The translations under genes were made by a program, and so were the position numbers. From positions 1 through 64,000 of the forward strand of contig DASRAU010000027.1 in assembly GCA_035638075.1 (NCBI GenBank): a DNA stretch of 64,000 nt, given 5' to 3'. Source of the DNA: DASRAU01 sp035638075 (GTDB lineage: Bacteria > Acidobacteriota > Polarisedimenticolia > Gp22-AA2). Positions 49,838-57,501 of the stretch are shown piece by piece (position 1 is the first letter of the stretch; each line of letters starts with the position of its first letter). The notes beneath the pieces were generated by a model that made no database searches, was not told the DNA's origin, and worked only from the letters and a program-made list of their open reading frames with translations.

Positions 49838-51433
49838 TCATTCGGAAGCCGGCTCGAGCGCGACCAGGCGCTCGTACGCCGGAAGGGTGAGAAAGTCGAT
49901 GAGCGGAACGGACAGCGCCACTCTTTCGAAGAGCGGCACCGTGTCGGGACGGAGACTCATGCGGCCGGTCTCCTCGGCCAGGAAGGTTTTCACCAGCGCA
50001 GCGTCCACGGCCCGGCCGTCCTCCAGGCGCGCGCCGTGGCGGACCCACTGCCAGATCTGCGTGCGGCAGATCTCCGCCGTCGCGGCGTCCTCCATGAGGT
50101 GATCGAGCGGGACGCACCCGAGCCCGCCGAGCCACGCGTCGAGATAGCGCAGCCCGACGACGATGGCGCGCCGCAGCCCCGCCTCGGTCCTGGTTCCCTG
50201 CGCCGGCCGCAGCAGATCCCCTTCGCGCGTGACCACGTCATCGCGCCGGCGGGCGATCTGGTTCGGCCCGGGCATCCCCCTGTCGAAGATCTCCCGCGCG
50301 AGCGGCACGAGCCCGGGATGGGCGACCCACGTGCCGTCGTGGCCGTCCTTCACCTCGCGCTCCTTGTCGGCGCGGACCTTGGCAAGGGCCGCTTCGCCCG
50401 CGACCGGGTCGTTCTTGATCGGGATCTGCGCCGCCATGCCCCCCATGGCGTGCACGCCGCGGCGGTGGCAGATGCGCACCAGCGCCTGCGTGTAGGCGCG
50501 CATGAACGGCTGCTCCATCGTCACCTGGGAGCGATCGGGCAGGACCGCCCCGGGATCGGCGCGGCGCGTCTTGATGAAGGAGAAGATGTAGTCCCAGCGG
50601 CCGCAGTTGAGCCCGGCGGAGTGCTGCCGCAGCTCCCAGAGGATCTCGTCCATTTCGAAGGCGGCGGGGAGCGTCTCGATGAGCACCGTCGCCTTGATGG
50701 TCCCGGCAGGGAGCCCGACCGCCTCCTGCGCGCGCAAGAAGATCTCGTTCCAGAGGCGGGCCTCGAGGTGGCTCTGCATCTTCGGAAGGTAGAAGTAGGG
50801 CCCGCTGCCGCGCTCGACGAGCGCGCGCGCGTTGTGGAAGAAGAAAACCCCGAAATCGAAGAGCGCGCCGGGGATGGGGGTGCCCTCGAGCAGGACGTGC
50901 GCTTCCGGCAGGTGCCAGCCGCGCGGTCTCACGCACAGCACCGCCGTCCTGTCGCCGAGCCGGTACTCCTTGCCGGTCGCCGGGTCGGTGTGACGGAGGG
51001 TCCCCTGGACGGCCTCGCGCAGGTTGGCCTGGCCGCGCACCAGGTTCTCCCAGGTCGGCGTCGTGGCGTCCTCGAAGTCGGCCATGAAGACGCTCGCCCC
51101 CGAGTTGAGGGCGTTGAGGATCATCTTGCGATCGACGGGTCCCGTGATCTCGACCCGGCGGTCGAGGAGATCGGCCGGAAGCGGGGCCACGGTCCAGTCG
51201 CGCTCGCGGATCTCCCGCGTCTCCTCGAGGAAACGGGGAGGCGTGCCCCGGTCGAACTCCTCCTGCCTGCGGCTCCGGCGCTCGAGGAGCCGCGCGACCT
51301 CGGGGGCGAATCGCCGCGCCAGGTCCTCCACGAAGGCGAGGGCCGCGGGGGTGAGCACCGCGTCCGCCTCCGCCAGGCGGGGGGCGCGGATCCGGAGGCC
51401 CGTCGGCGGGCTCGATGGTGCCGGCGTCGTCAT
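49838..51433 (-). CDS. aceB: Malate synthase A
   Basis: 531 residues from ATG 51433. It condenses glyoxylate and acetyl-CoA to malate. Family segments are MILNALNSGASVFMADFEDATTPTWENL, WHLPEAHVL, a metal-site ETLPAAFEMDEI, and NCGRWDYIFSFIK. The aceB start has no Shine-Dalgarno of its own. It overlaps the stop of a 13-codon upstream ORF that does have one, so initiation is probably coupled. The open frame continues upstream to 51490 but aligns with malate synthase only from about residue 20 of the chosen start. Confidence 0.94.
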   Translation of the reverse strand: MTTPAPSSPPTGLRIRAPRLAEADAVLTPAALAFVEDLARRFAPEVARLLERRSRRQEEFDRGTPPRFLEETREIRERDWTVAPLPADLLDRRVEITGPVDRKMILNALNSGASVFMADFEDATTPTWENLVRGQANLREAVQGTLRHTDPATGKEYRLGDRTAVLCVRPRGWHLPEAHVLLEGTPIPGALFDFGVFFFHNARALVERGSGPYFYLPKMQSHLEARLWNEIFLRAQEAVGLPAGTIKATVLIETLPAAFEMDEILWELRQHSAGLNCGRWDYIFSFIKTRRADPGAVLPDRSQVTMEQPFMRAYTQALVRICHRRGVHAMGGMAAQIPIKNDPVAGEAALAKVRADKEREVKDGHDGTWVAHPGLVPLAREIFDRGMPGPNQIARRRDDVVTREGDLLRPAQGTRTEAGLRRAIVVGLRYLDAWLGGLGCVPLDHLMEDAATAEICRTQIWQWVRHGARLEDGRAVDAALVKTFLAEETGRMSLRPDTVPLFERVALSVPLIDFLTLPAYERLVALEPASE

Positions 51434-51471
51434 GGTCTGGGTGTCAATCCGGGCACGCAGGAATCTGTCAT
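51430..51471 (-). CDS. Possible 13-codon leader peptide upstream of aceB
   Basis: ATG at 51471 lies next to GAGGAGG and encodes MTDSCVPGLTPRP, then TGA at 51432..51430, which overlaps the aceB ATG as ATGA. This is the only ribosome-binding site near the aceB start, so the leader probably delivers ribosomes to aceB by coupling. A regulatory role is inferred. It contains no run of one amino acid that would suggest classical attenuation. Confidence 0.5.
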   Translation of the reverse strand: MTDSCVPGLTPRP

Positions 51472-51525
51472 GACCTCCTCTCCGCGGCAAGCGACAGTTT
51501 CGTCATTTGGCCCGTTCTTCTTTCG

Positions 51526-52272
51526 TCATCCGGGGGGTTCTTCCCCCGGGGCGGCCTCTTCCCCGGCTGGACTGGACTCCCTCTCGACCGGGCTCGTGGA
51601 GAGCCGGCGGGCCCTCACCTCGCGCACTTCCCCGTTGGCGGCCAGCCGGAAGCGCAGCTCAAGGACCGGCCACCCGGCGCGGGCGGTCTCCCAGTAGAAC
51701 ACGTTCACGGCCATGCCCTCGGCGGTCCGCTCGATGGGGATGCGCGCCAGCGGATCCCCCTCGGCGATGCGGTCGGCGAGGTCGTGCAGCGCCTCCTCCC
51801 CCTGCGGGCGCGTCTCTTCGACCGCCAGGCGATCCGCTTCGTCGAGGAGCCGCCCCGGGGCCAGCCCCTCCAGCCTCAGGTAGAAAACGATGAGCCGCCG
51901 GGCTTCGTCGTCGTCGGGACGGATGCGCTCCCCTCCCACCACTTCGTTGATGCGCTTCCGGGTCGAGAGCACGCTCTCCGGCGGGATGCGTGCCGGGTTG
52001 GCGAGCGGGATGAGCTGAAGCCCCTTCATCGCGACGATCCTCCAGATGCCGTCGCAGTTCTCGGTGCACAGGACGTAGAAGCGCACGCGCGGCAGGGGCT
52101 CGCACGGGATGAGGTCGATGTCGGCTGCCTCGGTCGGCAGCGGGTACAGCGTCGCCCACAGGGCGACGCGGCGCTGCAGAGACTCCGGAGGGGTCAGCCA
52201 CCCCTCGAACCAGAAGAACGCGAGGAGCATGCCTCCGAGCAGGATCCCGGTGAGCAGACGGATCCATCTCAT
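51526..52272 (-). CDS. Membrane-anchored protein of unknown function
   Basis: 248 residues. I do not recognise a named family. One N-terminal transmembrane helix (about 7-24) is followed by a soluble, probably periplasmic domain with a Cys-x4-Cys pair (YVLCTENCDG) and the segments RRLIVFYLRLEGL and IPIERTAEGMAVNVFYWE. The C-terminus is Glu/Pro-rich. The ATG at 52272 overlaps the stop of the ArnT-like gene (ATGA), so the two are probably made together. Related sporulation-type GerMN domains were considered but the similarity is too weak. Confidence 0.7.
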   Translation of the reverse strand: MRWIRLLTGILLGGMLLAFFWFEGWLTPPESLQRRVALWATLYPLPTEAADIDLIPCEPLPRVRFYVLCTENCDGIWRIVAMKGLQLIPLANPARIPPESVLSTRKRINEVVGGERIRPDDDEARRLIVFYLRLEGLAPGRLLDEADRLAVEETRPQGEEALHDLADRIAEGDPLARIPIERTAEGMAVNVFYWETARAGWPVLELRFRLAANGEVREVRARRLSTSPVERESSPAGEEAAPGEEPPG

Positions 52273-53975
52273 CGTGGTTCGTTCCCCGCGGGCGGCGCGC
52301 CGTCTGTTTGAGCCCCGCTGATGCGCCGCGCCAGCAGATGGTACGGGCGTCCGGAGACCCGGCCGGTGTGGAGGATGCGGACGTCCGGCGGCAGGCGCGG
52401 AGCGATGTCCCTGTACAGCTCCTCCTCGATGAGGAGATCCCGGTCGGGGCCCTCCCCGATCCAATGCAGGATCTGCTCGGGCGTGTCCAGCTCCTCGACG
52501 GTCGTCCGGAGATAGAAGACCCAGACCTCCCGCTTCTCCTCGGTGGCGCCGAGCGGCACCGCCGGGTCGCGCGCCGCGGTGACCTCGGCCGCGAAGCCGC
52601 TCAGGTTCATGTGCCGGTCCGCCAGGGGCAGGACGATCTCGCACGCCACCAGCATCAGGACGGACATCGCCGCCGCGATCCCCCAGGGGACCGCCAGGAG
52701 CCGCCGCGAGGCGCCCCACAGGGCCACGGCCCCCGCCGCCAGCAGCAACGCCCCCACGGCGAGGGCTGCCGTGCGGAACTCGGGATGTTTCCGCGGCACG
52801 GCGACGGGCAGCGCCGCCGCGATGATGAAGGCGAAGAGGGCGAAGACCCGGGCGGACCGCGTGGCGAGGACGCGATGCGCGTCACGCGTGAACAGCCGCG
52901 CCACGAGCAGCGCCGCCGCCGGGTAGATCGGGATGACGTAGACGCCCCGTTTGCCGGTCGAGAAGGAGAAGAAGATCAGGATCGCCGCCATCCAGGCGGT
53001 CAGGAAGATTGCCGCGGTCCGCTCCGCTCGATCCGGTGCCCCATCCTGTCCCTCACCCTGTCTGCGGCGTCCGAAGGCCGCGATGAGCGCTGCCGGGAGG
53101 AAGAACGACCACGGCATGAACCCGGCCGGGAAGCGCCAGGCGTAGTACCAGACCGGATGCTGCGCGTTCCAGGCATTGACGTAGCGCTCGACCGTCTGGT
53201 GCGTGGCGATGTGCACCGCTTCGCCGAAGCCCAGGCGGAGCGAGAACGGCACGAACCAGCCGGCGACGACCAGAAGGTAGAGCGCGATTCCGGCAATCGG
53301 GACAAGGCGTCTCAGGTTTTGGGCTCGTCGCAGGAGGACGAGCGCCGGGACGATCGCCAGGAGCGGCATGACGAGACCGACGGGCCCCTTCGCGAGGGTC
53401 GCGAGCCCCATGGCGCCCCAGGCGACGACGGCCCGCCAGCGGCCGCCGCGAGCCCCGGATCCGGCCGGGGCCCGCGCCCCTTCCACCTCCGGATGCCGCG
53501 CCCTTTCCACCTCCTCCCAGAAGAGGACGATCGCGGCGAGCACGAAGAAGTTCAGGGTCATGTCGATCGAGGCCCAGCGCGCCCGCTCGAGGATCTGCAT
53601 GCTGGTGGCGAACAGGATCGCCCCGAGCACCCCGGTGGTCCGGTCGTACAGCCGCGTCCCGAGCCGGGCCACGAGCAGAAGCGCCAGCACCGAGCCGAGC
53701 AGAGACGGCAGGCGCGCCGCCGCCTCGTCCACCTGCCCCCCGCGCAGCAGCATGGCGCCGGCGTCGATGGCCCAGAAGAAGAGCGGCGGCTTGTCGGTGT
53801 ACAGGCGGCCGTTGCGCGACAGCACGACAGGGTCGCCGCGCTCCAGCATTTCGCGGGCCACGAGACCGAAGCGCGGCTCGTCCGGGGGCCACAGGTCGTG
53901 TCCGCCCAGGCGCCAGCCGAAGAGCAGCAGCCCGAACAGCACGAGCGCCGCGTTGACAGCCTGCCGCCGGTTCAC
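52269..53975 (-). CDS. ArnT-like (GT-C, PMT family) membrane glycosyltransferase
   Basis: 568 residues with about a dozen hydrophobic helices. GT-C signature: LWPPDEPRFGLVAREML in the first periplasmic loop with the catalytic acidic residue, then YTDKPPLFFW, TLAKGPVGL, and GKRGVYVIPIYPA. It should transfer a sugar from polyprenyl phosphate to lipid A or another periplasmic acceptor. The start is GTG at 53975. One of two such genes in the window (see 57498..59141), possibly with different acceptors. Confidence 0.9.
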   Translation of the reverse strand: MNRRQAVNAALVLFGLLLFGWRLGGHDLWPPDEPRFGLVAREMLERGDPVVLSRNGRLYTDKPPLFFWAIDAGAMLLRGGQVDEAAARLPSLLGSVLALLLVARLGTRLYDRTTGVLGAILFATSMQILERARWASIDMTLNFFVLAAIVLFWEEVERARHPEVEGARAPAGSGARGGRWRAVVAWGAMGLATLAKGPVGLVMPLLAIVPALVLLRRAQNLRRLVPIAGIALYLLVVAGWFVPFSLRLGFGEAVHIATHQTVERYVNAWNAQHPVWYYAWRFPAGFMPWSFFLPAALIAAFGRRRQGEGQDGAPDRAERTAAIFLTAWMAAILIFFSFSTGKRGVYVIPIYPAAALLVARLFTRDAHRVLATRSARVFALFAFIIAAALPVAVPRKHPEFRTAALAVGALLLAAGAVALWGASRRLLAVPWGIAAAMSVLMLVACEIVLPLADRHMNLSGFAAEVTAARDPAVPLGATEEKREVWVFYLRTTVEELDTPEQILHWIGEGPDRDLLIEEELYRDIAPRLPPDVRILHTGRVSGRPYHLLARRISGAQTDGAPPAGNEPR

Positions 53976-54004
53976 TAGGATGCGCGCGCTCCGGGGGAAC
54001 CGCC

Positions 54005-54565
54005 TTGTCCGAACGAAGCGTCCTGCTCGGCCGTCTGCGCCTCGTCGCCCTGTTCCTGTTCGTCATCGCGCTCATCTTCGTATCGCGACCGACGCAGGGG
54101 CTCGTCGTGGCGGGCGCGTGCATCGCCGCGGTCGGCGAAGCGGTCCGCCTGTGGGCCGCCGGCCACCTGAAGAAGTCGGTGCGTCTCGCCGTCTCCGGTC
54201 CGTACGCTCACACGCAGAACCCGCTCTATCTCGGACGGCTCTTGATTCTGACCGGCCTGGGGATCGCGGCGAAGAGCCCGTACGGCATCAACTGGATTGC
54301 GCTCGTCATCGGCTACGCGATCTTCTTCTTCTATTACATCCCGCGGAAACTTCGCGTCGAAGGGGCGCGGCTGGAGCGGATCCACGGCGACGCCTTCGTC
54401 CGGTGGCGCAACAGCGTGCCGATTCTCTTCCCGTCACTTCGAGCCTATCCGGACGGCACCGATCGCTGGTCGTTCGGGCAGATGGTCCGCAACCAGGAGC
54501 CGCTGGTGTTTCTGGGCCTGGTCGCGGCCTTCGCGTGGCTCTGGTTCCGAATTCCCCCGGCCTGA
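54005..54565 (+). CDS. Isoprenylcysteine carboxyl methyltransferase-like membrane protein
   Basis: 186 residues with four to five hydrophobic helices. The C-terminal ICMT/PEMT-like signature VSGPYAHTQNPLYLGRLL and a later RKLRVEGARLERIHGDAF are typical of bacterial ICMT-related methyltransferases, whose substrates are mostly unknown. The TTG start at 54005 follows GGGGGAA. It is divergent from the ArnT-like gene (29 bp) and overlaps the convergent GT4 gene by 132 bp. Confidence 0.83.
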   Translation: MSERSVLLGRLRLVALFLFVIALIFVSRPTQGLVVAGACIAAVGEAVRLWAAGHLKKSVRLAVSGPYAHTQNPLYLGRLLILTGLGIAAKSPYGINWIALVIGYAIFFFYYIPRKLRVEGARLERIHGDAFVRWRNSVPILFPSLRAYPDGTDRWSFGQMVRNQEPLVFLGLVAAFAWLWFRIPPA

Positions 54566-55666
54566 TCCACGCGCGGCGCCGCCGCGCCGCTCCTTCGTCC
54601 CCTTGCGGCCGCGCCGCGCCGGCAGATCGGCGAGCAGCTCGGCCAGCCGCGTGCCGATGCGATCCGCGGAGTAGCGCGCCTCGACCCGGCCGCGCCCGGC
54701 CGCCGCGAGACGGCGTGCGCGATCCCGGTCGGTGAGCAGGCGGACGATCGCCTGCGTCCACTCCGCGTCCCCCGCGGCGAAGAGCCCCGTGACGTCGTTC
54801 TCGACGATCTCGAGGTTCGCCCCGACGGGGCTGCAGACGACCGGCAATCCCGCCGCCTGGTACTGGAGGATCTTGAGCCCGCACTTGCCGTGGCTGAACG
54901 GACTGTCGTCGATGGGCATCAGCCCGACATCGAAGCCGAGGAGATCGTCGGCTTCGCGCTCGGCGCTCCAGGCCACCTTCTCCGTCGGCACCCCCGGCAG
55001 GTCGAGGAAGTCGTTGCACACCTGCACCAGCCGCGCCCCCGGAACGCGCGCGCACGCGGCGCGCAGCGGTCCCGCGAGCGCCGCGAGATAGCGCAGGCTG
55101 GCGCGGCTGCCGATCCAGCCGATGCGCGGACCGTCGGCCGAGGCGGCGCGGCGGGCCGCGGCCGCCCGCACCCGCTCCTCCGGGAACGGCGCGAGATCGA
55201 CCCCGGTCGGAAGCAGCTCGAGACGCGGCGAGGCCCCCGGCGGCGCCAGGCGCGAGGCGTGATCGGCCAGGAACTTGTTTCCCGCCAGGACGAGCGCGGC
55301 CCGCCCCAGGACCGATCGCAGCCGGCGCCGTCGCGCCTCGGCGCGGCGCTCCGCCTTGTCGGATCCGTAGCGCGCCGCCTCGGCGGGACTCACCTCGAAG
55401 ATCGCGTCGTCGAAGTCGAACGCCACCGGCACCGACGGCGGCAGCAGGCGCAGCTTCCACGACGACAGCAGCTTTTTCTGGATGAGCACGGCGTCGCACT
55501 TCGCCGCACGGCGCCGCAGCGCGATCGGTCCGTAACCTTCGTCGCGCTTGGCGATGAGCGTCTCCGGCTCGATGCCGTGGGCCCGCAGCCGGTCGAGGTG
55601 CTGCAGGACGCGGAAGCGCGTGCTCGGATGCTCGGCACCGCCGTTCAAAACGCAGAGAAGACGCAT
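54434..55666 (-). CDS. GT4-like glycosyltransferase
   Basis: 410 residues from ATG 55666. N-terminal RLLCVLNGGAEHPSTRFRVLQHLDRLRAHG, a VAFDFDDAIFE motif, and a C-domain with IGWIGSRASLRYLAAL, a LMPIDDSPFSHGKCGLKILQYQAAGLPVV loop and EIVENDVTGLFA. Family similarity ends near residue 350. The last 55 or so residues are Arg/Gly/Glu-rich and lie entirely antisense to the ICMT-like gene, so they may be a non-functional readthrough tail. Confidence 0.85.
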   Translation of the reverse strand: MRLLCVLNGGAEHPSTRFRVLQHLDRLRAHGIEPETLIAKRDEGYGPIALRRRAAKCDAVLIQKKLLSSWKLRLLPPSVPVAFDFDDAIFEVSPAEAARYGSDKAERRAEARRRRLRSVLGRAALVLAGNKFLADHASRLAPPGASPRLELLPTGVDLAPFPEERVRAAAARRAASADGPRIGWIGSRASLRYLAALAGPLRAACARVPGARLVQVCNDFLDLPGVPTEKVAWSAEREADDLLGFDVGLMPIDDSPFSHGKCGLKILQYQAAGLPVVCSPVGANLEIVENDVTGLFAAGDAEWTQAIVRLLTDRDRARRLAAAGRGRVEARYSADRIGTRLAELLADLPARRGRKGTKERRGGAARGSGRGNSEPEPREGRDQAQKHQRLLVADHLPERPAIGAVRIGSK

Positions 55667-55724
55667 CGCGGCGCATCGTGACAGAGATGCCGGATGGTGG
55701 TCAACGCGTGGTAACGTCTGCGCC

Positions 55725-56684
55725 ATGAGCACTCCGGAGCCCGACCTTTCGGTCGTCGTCCCGACGTACGGGAAGGCGGACACCTTGCCGCTGGTCGTCC
55801 GCGCGCTCGAGGCCCAGACCGTCGCGCCCGATCGCTTCGAGGTGGTCGTCATCGACGACGGATCGCCGGACGACACGACGACGCGCCTGGCGCGGCTCGA
55901 GAAGGAAACTTCGCTTCGCTTCCGGTGGATGACGCAGGAGAACCACGGGGTGTCGGCGACCCGCAATCGCGGCGCCCGCGAGGCGCGCGGCCGGATCCTC
56001 CTCTTCATCCAGGACGACATCGTCGGACGGCCGGACCTGCTCGAACGTCACCTGGCGATCCACGCGCGGCATCCGGAGGCGACCGCCTGCGGCGTCGGGC
56101 GGGTGACCTGGCCGCCCGAGTGGCAGGTCGATCACTTCATGCACTGGCTCGACCACGGGGGGCCGCAGTTCCGCTACGACCAGGTCCGGGGGCAGAACAA
56201 GGTCGGGTTCAAGCACTTCTACACCTGCAACGTCTCGCTCAAGCGGCAGGCGCTCCTCGATCACCCGTTCGACGAGGAGATCGTCTACGGCTTCGAGGAC
56301 CTCGAGCTGGCGCTGCGGCTGGAGCGGGCCGGGTTCGTCTTCCACTACGACCAGGAGGCGGTGGGCTACCACCATCACCGGCGCTCCTTCGCAGACTACC
56401 GGCGCCGGCAGTTCAAGGCCGGCCAGTCGCTCTACGTCGCCTTCCGCAACCATCCGGATCTGGTCGGGAAGACCGGGATCACCTTCATTCCGCCGTCGAA
56501 GCGGCGGCGGACGCGGATGCGCGGCGCGGTGCTGCCGCTGGCCCGGGCGCTCGGAGCGAACCGGACGATCGAGAAATACTGGCGGGCGGTCCTCGACGAA
56601 GAGCTGGTGGCGGGCTACGAGCAGGCGCGCGAGAAGGACATCAGAAAATCAGCCGCACCCCGCCCGGCGCCGGCAGCATCGTGA
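55725..56684 (+). CDS. GT2-family glycosyltransferase
   Basis: 319 residues. GT-A fold: DLSVVVPTYGKADTLPLVVRAL, VVIDDGSPDDTT, ENHGVSATRNRGAREA, and IQDDI as DxD. GFEDLELALRLERAGF is the usual GT2 acceptor-side motif. No membrane helix. It is divergent from the GT4 gene and overlaps the convergent PAP2 gene by 44 bp. Probably adds a sugar to LPS or exopolysaccharide. Confidence 0.88.
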   Translation: MSTPEPDLSVVVPTYGKADTLPLVVRALEAQTVAPDRFEVVVIDDGSPDDTTTRLARLEKETSLRFRWMTQENHGVSATRNRGAREARGRILLFIQDDIVGRPDLLERHLAIHARHPEATACGVGRVTWPPEWQVDHFMHWLDHGGPQFRYDQVRGQNKVGFKHFYTCNVSLKRQALLDHPFDEEIVYGFEDLELALRLERAGFVFHYDQEAVGYHHHRRSFADYRRRQFKAGQSLYVAFRNHPDLVGKTGITFIPPSKRRRTRMRGAVLPLARALGANRTIEKYWRAVLDEELVAGYEQAREKDIRKSAAPRPAPAAS

Positions 56685-57501
56685 CCTTGCGCGGCCGGCC
56701 GTCCTCGCGGCCGCCGCGGCGCGAATCGACCACCATCCGGCCGACGCACAGCCCGTTGAGATAGCCGAAGTAGACGTCCGGCAGCCAGTGCGCGTCCTCG
56801 TTCATGCGCTGCAGCGCCGTCAGGCCGGCCGTCCCGTACATCCCCCAGGCGCCGAACCGCTTCCAGAACCGCACCGCGCCTCCGTCGCTGTCGCGCACCG
56901 TCAGGTGCCGGTCGATGATCGGCGCCAGCATCGACGCGGCGATGGTGACGTCGAGCGACACCGCGTGCCCGTTGCCGCCGAACAGCTTGATGTCGTCGCC
57001 GTCGCGCGGCCGCTCGGTGGCGATGACCTGGTTCGTGACCCCGGCGATGAAGCTCGCGTACGTGACGGTCTCGAGGAGAACGACGGCGGTCTCCTTCGCA
57101 TGGTCGCTTTCGCGCGCGAGACCTCCGAGCCAGAAGCCGCCCGCGGCCAGGAGCGGCGTCGCCAGGCGCCCCATCAGCCGGGCGTTGTCGAGCAGCTGAT
57201 CCCAGTGCTCGTCCCCGTGCTCGAGGGCGAAGTCGCGCGCTTCGTCGCGCACGCGGTAGAGGGCCGCGCCGGTGCCGACACCGGCGCCGAGGCGCACCCA
57301 GCCCGCCGTGTCGAGATGCGCCGGCCGCCCGAAGACGTACTTCGCGTCGTGCCCGATCTGCTTCCAGCCGAGCGGCGCGTCGGCCGGCGGCGGGGCATCC
57401 GTGTCGGTGTCGACAGCGTCTTCGGCGCGCACGAGGGTCGAGCCGAGGACGAAGCAGAGAGACAGGACCGCGAGGACGGCGTGGCCCGGCGCGCGTCTCA
57501 C
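56641..57501 (-). CDS. PAP2-superfamily membrane phosphatase-like protein
   Basis: 286 residues from GTG 57501, overlapping the upstream stop (GTGA). A signal or first membrane helix spans about 8-25. PAP2 motif 3 R-x5-H-x3-D is intact (Arg232, His238, Asp242), and His179 of motif 2 is kept in GNGH. Motif 1 has Asn157 where the K-x6-RP lysine belongs (Arg164-Pro165 kept). It may dephosphorylate lipid A or undecaprenyl diphosphate. The altered motif 1 makes activity uncertain. Confidence 0.8.
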   Translation of the reverse strand: MRRAPGHAVLAVLSLCFVLGSTLVRAEDAVDTDTDAPPPADAPLGWKQIGHDAKYVFGRPAHLDTAGWVRLGAGVGTGAALYRVRDEARDFALEHGDEHWDQLLDNARLMGRLATPLLAAGGFWLGGLARESDHAKETAVVLLETVTYASFIAGVTNQVIATERPRDGDDIKLFGGNGHAVSLDVTIAASMLAPIIDRHLTVRDSDGGAVRFWKRFGAWGMYGTAGLTALQRMNEDAHWLPDVYFGYLNGLCVGRMVVDSRRGGREDGRPRKVTMLPAPGGVRLIF

